Below the pieces are notes generated by a model, which saw only the letters and a list, made by a program, of their open reading frames with translations, was not told the origin of the DNA and did no database searches. From Chitinophagales bacterium (GTDB lineage: Bacteria; Bacteroidota; Bacteroidia; Chitinophagales; UBA10324): 5,005 bases of DNA. This document shows positions 1 to 5,005 of this stretch, in pieces (within the stretch, counting starts at the first letter, position 1; each line of letters begins with the position of its first letter). The position numbers were made by a program, and so were the translations under genes. Location: the NCBI GenBank assembly GCA_013695715.1, contig JACCZZ010000393.1, forward strand, positions 1 to 5,005, read 5' to 3'.

Positions 1-150
1 GACTACTACCTTGCCTGCATCCAGTTCAGTAAATAAATCGTGGGAATTTCCATCACAATCGTCAGCTGTAAAGTTAGTAGCTATTGATTGGGCGATGGCT
101 GTTGTTAGCCCGAATAGTAACATCAAAAACAGAAGTAAATAATTTTTCAT
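1..150 (-). CDS. Exported redoxin-like protein, N-terminal fragment (3' part outside window)
   Basis: This is an open frame of 50 codons that starts at the ATG at 150-148 and is still open at position 1, so only the N-terminus is visible. Residues 1-20 form a clear type I signal peptide: MKNY, a hydrophobic core rich in Leu and Phe, then AIA followed by Gln at residue 21 as the likely cleavage site. The mature part begins with an ATNFTADDCDGNSHDLF-type stretch and then LDAGKVVV. From memory, this resembles the start of thioredoxin-fold (redoxin/AhpC-TSA-like) exported proteins of Bacteroidota, in which the chain GK-[VI]-V-[VI] is the first core strand before the CxxC. The CxxC itself would lie outside the window, and so would any type IX secretion sorting domain, so neither can be confirmed. 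The gene is separated from the efflux operon by 141 nt and a candidate promoter, so it is probably its own transcription unit. The coding call is firm because of the signal peptide; the family call is tentative. Confidence 0.7.
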   Translation of the reverse strand, partial: MKNYLLLFLMLLFGLTTAIAQSIATNFTADDCDGNSHDLFTELDAGKVVV

Positions 151-291
151 AATGATGAATTGTTTAAAGGTTTATGAATCAAAAATACGATTTTTTTTAA
201 TCTTTTAGTCATGGTGAAGCTAAGCATTATGGCTGGTAATTTTACCTCAACCAAAAGCGAAAGAAAAATGATTACTTTGGGTGAGAGACCC
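151..291. other. Gene-free spacer between efflux operon and redoxin-like gene
   Basis: These 141 nt lie between the stop of the second adaptor gene (TAA, 294-292) and the ATG of the exported redoxin-like protein (150). The spacer is A/T rich, with an eight-T run on the plus strand near 191-198. It holds a promoter-like box at 180-187 and a 4-bp GC stem with a 5-nt loop (279-291) directly after the adaptor stop, which is too weak and too far from a T-run to be a convincing terminator. I see no tRNA, small RNA or credible small ORF in it. Confidence 0.6.
180..187 (-). promoter_or_regulatory. Candidate Bacteroidota -7 box (TANNTTTG) for the redoxin-like gene
   Basis: Read on the minus strand, 187-180 is TATTTTTG, an exact match to the TANNTTTG -7 consensus of the Bacteroidota primary sigma factor. 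It would place transcription start near 173 and give a leader of roughly 20-25 nt before the ATG at 150. No clear TTTG or TTG -33 element is present at the usual spacing upstream, where the sequence is an A-rich run. In such A/T-rich DNA the motif can occur by chance, so this is a moderate call. Confidence 0.35.
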
Positions 292-1491
292 TTATTTCAT
301 TTTCATTCCTGCCATCGGATCTTTTCCCTTTTTGAAAATATATTCACTTTGAAGCAGGTAAGCACCAGAGGTAACCACAGCATCTCCTTCTTCAAGACCG
401 CCGATGATTTCTAAATAATCTTTACTTTCTACTCCTGTTTCAACCATACGGGGTTCATAGGTACCAGGACTCCTTTTTATCCAGACTGTTGCACCTGCCG
501 GATCACGAATAACTGCATCAGACGGAATAGCAAGCGTTTCTTTTTCATCACTTCGAATAGTGATGTATGCCTGCATACCGGGTTTAATTGACTGATCGGG
601 ATTCGGTATCTCCATTCTTACAATAATAATTTTTGAATCTGAAAGCAGCTCAGGATTTGCAAAGCTTATTTTTCCTGTCATGCTTTTACCAGGCAATGAT
701 GAGAAAGTCACCTCCCCTTCGCTGTCTGCATCGAATGATGCTGCCTCTGTGGCATAAAGTTCCGCTTCTACCCAAACAGAAGACAGATCTGTGAGTTTGA
801 ACACTGGAGTACCTTCCATAACGTAATCACCTTCTGAAATCATCAGCTCAGAAATAATTCCATCTTCGCCCGATGCAATCGTGATTATATTTTTTACTTC
901 ACCGCTGTTTTCGAGATCACTTATTTGCATATTGCTCATTCCCCACAGCAAAAGCTTTTGTCTGGTGGCTTCCGCAAGCTGTTTGTAATCGAAGCCTATA
1001 GCAGAAGAATTTTTCTCATGCTGCAATGCAATTAAATATTCCCTTTCTGCAGCAATAAGCTGTTCGCTGTAAATCTCATAAACCGGTTGTCCCTTCTTTA
1101 TCGTCTCGCCTGTCGCCTTGAAATAGAGCTTTTCTATGCGACCTGAAATTCTGGAAGTGACAGAAGAAGAAAGATTCTGATCTACAGCAACTGTAGCCCC
1201 AAGTATTTTTTCGGTGCTGAGAATCTGAATTTCTATAAATTCAGTTTTTATATTGGCAAGCTCTTTTTGAGTATCGCTTATGCGAACTGTGTTATCGTTT
1301 TCGTCCATTCCACCTGGTACTTTTGTTAGCTCCATACCACAGATAGGGCAATTTCCCGGATGATGCTCTATTACCTGGGGGTCCATGGAGCAGGTGTAAA
1401 TTGCTGCCTCTTCTCCGGTATTCTGCTTCTTTTTACAAGAAATTGCAAGCAGGGTTATCAACGGAAACAAGAGAATGAAAACTTTTTGCAT
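292..1491 (-). CDS. cusB: CusB-type RND efflux periplasmic adaptor lipoprotein with N-terminal heavy-metal-binding domain (second adaptor)
   Basis: A 399-residue membrane-fusion (adaptor) protein of a heavy-metal RND pump, expected to link the permease to the outer-membrane channel. Residues 1-18 are a lipoprotein signal peptide with lipobox LAISC, so Cys19 would be lipidated; Lys residues follow it, not an acidic export signal. Residues 32-54 form the small heavy-metal-binding domain seen in CusB and some Cu-ATPases: YTCSMDP, then HHPGNCPICGM (Cys34, Met36, His43, His44, Cys48, Cys51, Met53). The adaptor fold follows: first lipoyl half at about 112-143 (SGRIEKLYFKATGETIKKG), a short helical hairpin at about 144-198, second lipoyl half at about 205-235 (EDGIISELMISEGDYV), a beta-barrel at about 236-312, and a membrane-proximal domain to about 385. 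The tail carries Met393, Met396 and Met398. It starts 9 nt after the preceding adaptor's stop and is the last gene of the operon. Metal specificity (Cu/Ag versus Zn/Co/Cd) is inferred from the Cys/Met/His ligands. The symbol is by family; two CusB-like genes are present. Confidence 0.92.
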   Translation of the reverse strand: MQKVFILLFPLITLLAISCKKKQNTGEEAAIYTCSMDPQVIEHHPGNCPICGMELTKVPGGMDENDNTVRISDTQKELANIKTEFIEIQILSTEKILGATVAVDQNLSSSVTSRISGRIEKLYFKATGETIKKGQPVYEIYSEQLIAAEREYLIALQHEKNSSAIGFDYKQLAEATRQKLLLWGMSNMQISDLENSGEVKNIITIASGEDGIISELMISEGDYVMEGTPVFKLTDLSSVWVEAELYATEAASFDADSEGEVTFSSLPGKSMTGKISFANPELLSDSKIIIVRMEIPNPDQSIKPGMQAYITIRSDEKETLAIPSDAVIRDPAGATVWIKRSPGTYEPRMVETGVESKDYLEIIGGLEEGDAVVTSGAYLLQSEYIFKKGKDPMAGMKMK

Positions 1492-1500
1492 GTAAGAAAA

Positions 1501-2913
1501 TTATTGCGCTTTTATAAAACTTTCACTGTCGGCAAAGTACTGGGCATTCGAAGCGATTTCATCTGTTTCGCTGAGACCATTCGTTACCTGAATAGAATCC
1601 CCTGCCTCGATTCCTGTTGTAACTGTATGCGGTTCAAAACCATTTCCATCTTTCAGCCATACAATTTTATTTCTTCCCAAATCAAGTGAAGCAGCTTTTG
1701 GAATCCATAAACCGAAGACCGAATCAGCGTGAATGATCGCTTTCACATACATGCCTACTTTTAAACTGTTGTGCCGGTTATCAAGATATACTCTTGCAGA
1801 AAGTATTTTAGAACCGGATGTAAAAACCGGCTCAATAAAATCAATTTTCCCTTCAGCAATTTCATCGCTTTTTCCTTCTATAGCAAGCTGAACGGGCTGA
1901 TGCAGCTTTATTTTTCCAACATCATCAGCATATATCTTCAACACCGCCCAAACCATGTGTGGATTCAAAAGATTAAAAACTGTTTGCCCCCTCTGAACAT
2001 ACATCCCTTCTTTGAGTGAAAGCTCATCCCTGTTTGAAGAGATTACGTCAACACTGGCGACTCGTGTATTGCTTACAGCACCTGAATTATTCATATCACT
2101 TTGGCTTATCATAGCACTTCTGCTATTCATATCACCTCCGTTCCCCATATCACTTCTGCTGCTCATATTACCTCCGTTACCCTGGGTTTCGTGAATGTGC
2201 CCGTCATAAGGACTGTACACCGGCAGGCGATAAAAAGGTTTTTTTGTTTCGATCAGCTCATTAAGCTGTTTTTCTGTGATGCCAAGCAGTAGCAATTTTT
2301 TCTTTGAAGCCTCCAGTAGTTGCGGACTCGCTGAACTGTCTGCAAGCAAGAAGAGAAGGTTTTGCTGCTCTGTAATTAGCTCCGGGCTATATATTTCAAA
2401 AAGGACGTCGCCTTTTTTAACCAGCTGATACATATATTTAACGTACAGCTTTTCGATACGACCGTTGTAACGGGATGCAATATTTTTTTTCTGCCGTGTA
2501 TCATAAGCAATGACTCCGTCAGCCATTACTTCGAGATTCATTACTTTTTTTTGTGGGTGAATAGCAGGAAGAGAAGAGATGATTTGTCTTGTGTCAACAG
2601 GCAATGACGTGTCGGTTGCAGCTTCCGTTGAGGGGAGGTCTGATGAATCAATTTTCAGAACCAATGGCATTCCGCATATTGGACAATCGCCGGGATGATC
2701 CTCATGAATTTCCGGATGCATGGGACAGGTGTAATAAGTGTGATCATCTTCCATTTTTTTGTTCTTCTCACCGCAGGAAGAAAGAATTAACATGATAAGA
2801 AAAATTGCAATAGGAAATAGACAATCCCGAAGCGCAGATTGCTTCTGCCCTGATATAAGTACGGCAATTGCCGTGAGGTTGCAGGTTTTATCTTTTTTCA
2901 ATGGTGCTCTCAT
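1501..2913 (-). CDS. cusB: CusB-type RND efflux periplasmic adaptor lipoprotein with heavy-metal-binding domain and Met-periodic insertion (first adaptor)
   Basis: A 470-residue adaptor protein of the same pump, longer than the roughly 400 usual for the family. The lipobox is LSSC with Cys47 as the lipidation site. The signal region before it is unusually long and contains two hydrophobic stretches (about 12-20 and 31-46). The only plausible starts are the ATG at 2913, which overlaps the channel gene by 26 nt, or a TTG at 2901; no ATG, GTG or TTG occurs from there until Met41. Residues 60-84 are the heavy-metal-binding domain: YTCPMHPEIH, then HPGDCPICGMPL (Cys63, Met65, His66, His73, Cys77, Cys80, Met82). 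The lipoyl first half is at about 145-176 (NGRIEKLYVKYMYQLVKKG), the helical hairpin at about 178-228, and the second lipoyl half restarts at SPYDGHIHE (234-242). It is interrupted by roughly 50 residues rich in Gly, Asn, Ser and Met and resumes at LSLKEGMYVQRG (298-309). A beta-barrel (about 319-395) and a membrane-proximal domain (about 396-465) follow. Translation is probably coupled to the upstream channel gene. The adaptor family is certain; the metal is inferred. Confidence 0.92.
   Translation of the reverse strand: MRAPLKKDKTCNLTAIAVLISGQKQSALRDCLFPIAIFLIMLILSSCGEKNKKMEDDHTYYTCPMHPEIHEDHPGDCPICGMPLVLKIDSSDLPSTEAATDTSLPVDTRQIISSLPAIHPQKKVMNLEVMADGVIAYDTRQKKNIASRYNGRIEKLYVKYMYQLVKKGDVLFEIYSPELITEQQNLLFLLADSSASPQLLEASKKKLLLLGITEKQLNELIETKKPFYRLPVYSPYDGHIHETQGNGGNMSSRSDMGNGGDMNSRSAMISQSDMNNSGAVSNTRVASVDVISSNRDELSLKEGMYVQRGQTVFNLLNPHMVWAVLKIYADDVGKIKLHQPVQLAIEGKSDEIAEGKIDFIEPVFTSGSKILSARVYLDNRHNSLKVGMYVKAIIHADSVFGLWIPKAASLDLGRNKIVWLKDGNGFEPHTVTTGIEAGDSIQVTNGLSETDEIASNAQYFADSESFIKAQ
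2074..2181 (-). repeat. In-frame 36-bp tandem repeat (3 copies, third degenerate) coding a Met-every-six-residues segment
   Basis: Within the first adaptor, 2146-2181 and 2110-2145 are adjacent 36-bp copies that match at 31 of 36 positions by direct comparison; 2074-2109 is a diverged third copy. They encode residues 245-256 (GNGGNMSSRSDM), 257-268 (GNGGDMNSRSAM) and 269-280 (ISQSDMNNSGAV). Methionines fall at 250, 256, 262, 268 and 274, exactly six apart, so the underlying unit may be an 18-bp/hexapeptide block that was later doubled. The segment lies in the loop between the two strands of the second lipoyl half and looks flexible and solvent exposed. Met-rich segments bind Cu(I)/Ag(I) in other copper proteins, so a metal-holding role is possible but unproven. 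Confidence 0.85.
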
Positions 2914-4174
2914 AAGTAATTTCCGCTTTGTACGTCTGCTCTAAATGATAGAGGTATTCTGTTTGTGCCATAATCAGATCATCCCAAGCCAGTAGAGAAG
3001 ACATCAAGGTTCCTGTGTTTTCACGATAGGCCAGCAAGCCTGTTTGAAATGCTTTTTTATAAGCCGGAATAATTTCTTTTTCGTAGTGATATACTTCTTC
3101 ATATTCAGCCATAGTAAGCAGAAGTGCCTGATACATTGCGGAGCGTGCCTCATTGATCCGGTTTTGTTTTTCAAAATTCATTGCTTCAATCTGGTATACA
3201 ATAGACCTGGATTCGCTCTTATAGTTTTTTACTGACCATGGAGCAATCGGTATAGTCACCCATCCCATAAGTGAAAATGCATTCCTGTTACCAAACATAT
3301 CGAAATGTTCATAGCGAATACCGAAATCGGGATTTGCTGATAATAACGTAACGAGGTTATTGAGTCGCATGGCAGATACCGTCCGTTCTATTTTCAAAAT
3401 ATCATTTCTGCGAGAGGCTATAAATGCGGTGGTGGTATCAAGATTTGAAAGCTTGTATCCATGAAACGGAATGATGCTGTCAATAGTAAAGGTTGTTCCC
3501 TGCGGAAGGTTCATCAGATAATTCAGTTTTACGGTAGCTTCCTTTATGGCACTTACCTCATGTGCTTCCATAGCTTCAAGGGTGTGTTGCCGTGCCTGCA
3601 ATTTGTAAATGGTGGTCAAATCACTTTGATTCAAAGTATATTCATTAATTGAACTCTGGAACATCAGATCAAGTAAATCAAATTCCTCCTTAATAATTTT
3701 CAATCTCTTTTCGGCAATAAAGCGTTCTATGTATGCTGTTTTTGCTTCGGTGAACAATTGGTTTTTCGTGAAGCCAATATCTGTACTGTCAATGGCAGCA
3801 AGCGATGATAAATAATTTTGTTTTGCCTTTAGCTTAGCCGGATTAGGAATATCCTGTTCTAAAAAGACTAAAACCGATCCTTCATTTCGATTAAAAAAAC
3901 CTTCGTTGTTTGCAATCCTGTATGGCGTTTGATCAAATCCGATTCCAATCATTGGAGGCATCCAGCTTCTTGCTCCGCTTGCCAGCGCATTGGCTGCACT
4001 GATCTTATAATTGTAAGAAGCAATAAGCGGGTTGTTTCGCTCCACCGCTTCGAGAACTTCATTTAATGAAAGTGTTTGCGCTTTTGCCTGGGTGCTCAAA
4101 ATGACAAATGCGAAAATTAATTTCTTAGTGCCTGATTTCAGGAACTTCAAGTTTTCCGAATTTTTTAAGCTCAT
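2888..4174 (-). CDS. TolC-family outer-membrane efflux channel (CusC/CzcC-like)
   Basis: A 428-residue outer-membrane efflux protein, the length expected for the family, which should trimerise into the exit duct of the pump. A signal peptide is visible: Lys17-Lys18, hydrophobic LIFAFVILST, then AKA followed by Gln33 as the likely signal peptidase I site. There is no lipobox, unlike E. coli CusC. The mature chain has the family's two-fold pattern: LSLNEVLEAVERNNPLI (35-51) starts the first half, long amphipathic helices run at about 133-220, and the second half begins near 248 (TTAFIASRRNDILKIER, the counterpart of the family's RPDL-type segment) with helices to about 423. DQTPYRI and FLEQDIPNPAKLKAKQ (81-118) match the first beta-hairpin region and the strand-helix junction. 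The ATG at 4174 lies 50 nt inside the permease gene; a TTG at 4150 would give a shorter, conventional signal peptide (MKFLKSGTKK...) and is a real alternative. The stop (2890-2888) overlaps the following adaptor gene. Confidence 0.93.
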   Translation of the reverse strand: MSLKNSENLKFLKSGTKKLIFAFVILSTQAKAQTLSLNEVLEAVERNNPLIASYNYKISAANALASGARSWMPPMIGIGFDQTPYRIANNEGFFNRNEGSVLVFLEQDIPNPAKLKAKQNYLSSLAAIDSTDIGFTKNQLFTEAKTAYIERFIAEKRLKIIKEEFDLLDLMFQSSINEYTLNQSDLTTIYKLQARQHTLEAMEAHEVSAIKEATVKLNYLMNLPQGTTFTIDSIIPFHGYKLSNLDTTTAFIASRRNDILKIERTVSAMRLNNLVTLLSANPDFGIRYEHFDMFGNRNAFSLMGWVTIPIAPWSVKNYKSESRSIVYQIEAMNFEKQNRINEARSAMYQALLLTMAEYEEVYHYEKEIIPAYKKAFQTGLLAYRENTGTLMSSLLAWDDLIMAQTEYLYHLEQTYKAEITYESTIEKR

Positions 4175-5005
4175 ATTCTTTAACCATTAAAAAGATGAGA
4201 GGAGTAACAAGTAAAATGTGAGTGGAAGAGGTAAAAACTCCGCCGATCATTGGTAATACAATGGGCACCATTACATCACTTCCCACTCCTTGTGACCATA
4301 ACACAGGAATCAATCCAAACAATGCCACTGAAACTGTCATCAGCTTTGGTCGCAACCGCTTTGCAGCACCACGAATTACATATTCCCGTAAATCGGCTTT
4401 TGTAATTGTTTCTGATGAATTTCCTTTTGCTGCCACCAATTGTTGCATAGCATCATTGAGATAAATCACCATCACAATTCCTGTTTCCACTGCAATTCCA
4501 AACAATGCAATGAAGCCAACTGCCACTGCTACTGAGAGATTCACTCCGTAGAAATAAACCATAAAGACTCCACCGATCAAGGCAAACGGCAGTGTGATCA
4601 GGCTGAAAAATGCTTCACGAACAGATTTGAATGCGAAATAGAGAAGGGAAAAAATGATGATCAGCACTATGGGTAAGATCAGTTTTAATGTCCGTGCCGC
4701 ACGAATTTGATTTTCCCACTGACCGCTCCATTCAATATAATATCCTTTCGGCATTTTTTGGATCATAGCATTAAGCTTTGCCTTGGCATCCTTTACAGTG
4801 CTTCCTAAATCCCTGTCACGAACATTAAACAGAACAGCACCCCTGAGCAACTCATTTTCAGAATTAATCATAGCAGGACCGTCGGCAAGCTCTACTTCAG
4901 CAATGGCAGATAATGGAATTGGACCGAAACTCATCGTTTGAACCTGCAGTCGTTTTATGTCGTCAATGCTCGCCCGATAATCCTGTGCAAACCGTGCATT
5001 TACAC
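4125..5005 (-). CDS. cusA: Heavy-metal RND efflux permease (CusA/CzcA family), C-terminal part; 5' end outside window
   Basis: The frame is open to the window edge. An ATG at 4934 is internal: the 23 codons before it (VNARFAQDYRASIDDIKRLQ...) are typical periplasmic-domain sequence of the family, so the true start lies beyond 5005. The 292 visible residues correspond to the last quarter or so of a protein of about 1,000 or more residues. The periplasmic part includes the family signature ADGPAMINSENELLRG (about 40-55) and GYYIEWSGQWENQIRA (about 87-102). Transmembrane helices follow at about 106-126, 130-150 (FFSLITLPFALIGGVFMVYF), 156-181 (LSVAVAVGFIALFGIAVETG), about 220-236 and 243-273. 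The Glu of AVETG and the Lys of RLRPKLMT match, from memory, the Glu and Lys of the proton relay of E. coli CusA; both are present, so this part looks functional. The methionine metal-binding cluster that would separate Cu/Ag from Zn/Co/Cd pumps lies outside the window, so cusA is chosen over czcA because of the adaptors' copper-type domains. Confidence 0.93.
   Translation of the reverse strand, partial: VNARFAQDYRASIDDIKRLQVQTMSFGPIPLSAIAEVELADGPAMINSENELLRGAVLFNVRDRDLGSTVKDAKAKLNAMIQKMPKGYYIEWSGQWENQIRAARTLKLILPIVLIIIFSLLYFAFKSVREAFFSLITLPFALIGGVFMVYFYGVNLSVAVAVGFIALFGIAVETGIVMVIYLNDAMQQLVAAKGNSSETITKADLREYVIRGAAKRLRPKLMTVSVALFGLIPVLWSQGVGSDVMVPIVLPMIGGVFTSSTHILLVTPLIFLMVKEYELKKFGKLEVPEIRH

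Noticed and set aside
235..246. GGTAA-TT-TTACC inverted repeat in the spacer, considered as an operator
   Set aside because: The 5-bp arms with a 2-nt centre are short, stand about 50 nt upstream of the candidate promoter box, and resemble no metal-regulator site I can name. Chance is a sufficient explanation in A/T-rich DNA.
279..291. GGGT-GAGAG-ACCC hairpin just after the second adaptor's stop codon, considered as operon terminator
   Set aside because: The stem is only 4 bp and the nearest T-run on the minus strand begins about ten nucleotides after it, so it does not meet the usual intrinsic-terminator pattern.
211..414. 67-codon plus-strand frame starting in the spacer and running into the second adaptor's 3' end
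   Set aside because: Most of it is antisense to conserved adaptor sequence, and the predicted product has no recognisable feature.
1360..1689. 109-codon plus-strand open frame spanning the end of one adaptor gene and the start of the other
   Set aside because: It lies antisense across the junction of two strongly supported adaptor genes, and its product is Cys/Phe-rich with no domain, signal or sensible start context. It is a shadow frame.
2012..2292. Two overlapping plus-strand frames rich in Ile, Thr, Ser and His repeats opposite the methionine-repeat region
   Set aside because: Their repetitive translation (for example ITSAAHITSV) is only the antisense reading of the 36-bp tandem repeat inside the adaptor gene.
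4222..4464. 80-codon plus-strand frame within the permease gene
   Set aside because: It is antisense to conserved transmembrane and RLRPKLMT segments of the RND permease, with no independent coding evidence.
4125..4934. The ATG at 4934 as the start of a short, standalone permease fragment
   Set aside because: The same frame stays open to the window edge and encodes family-typical residues before this Met, so the ATG is internal to a longer permease gene.

Overview
The window most likely comes from a member of the Bacteroidota. The evidence is moderate to low GC with A/T-rich spacers, TAA stops without clear Shine-Dalgarno sequences, lipoprotein adaptors carrying an N-terminal CPMHPE...CPICGM metal-binding motif, and a TANNTTTG-like promoter box. 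A neighbouring secreted redoxin-like N-terminus of a kind common in that phylum also fits. The assignment rests on sequence character, not on a marker gene.

About 94% of the window (292-5005) is one minus-strand operon encoding a heavy-metal RND (CusCBA/CzcCBA-type) tripartite efflux system. In transcription order it holds: (1) the C-terminal 292 residues of the inner-membrane RND permease (5005-4125, 5' end outside the window); (2) a TolC-like outer-membrane channel (4174-2888), overlapping the permease by 50 nt; (3) a 470-residue lipoprotein adaptor (2913-1501), overlapping the channel gene by 26 nt; (4) a second, 399-residue lipoprotein adaptor (1491-292), starting 9 nt after the first. 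The tight packing implies co-transcription and probably translational coupling. No promoter or regulator for the operon is visible, so these presumably lie beyond position 5005.

The expected mechanism is proton-driven export of a soft metal ion, most likely Cu(I)/Ag(I), from periplasm or cytoplasm to the outside. The permease pumps, the adaptors bind metal and bridge the membranes, and the TolC-like protein forms the exit duct. Both adaptors begin with a small Cys/Met/His-rich domain that could capture metal.

Positions 151-291 are a 141-nt gene-free spacer with a candidate promoter for the next minus-strand gene. Positions 150-1 encode the first 50 residues of an exported, redoxin-like protein that runs off the window.

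The efflux operon belongs to a well-known class, and I do not see an undescribed system here. The most distinctive feature is a roughly 50-residue insertion in the lipoyl domain of the first adaptor. It contains a 36-bp in-frame tandem repeat that places five methionines exactly six residues apart.
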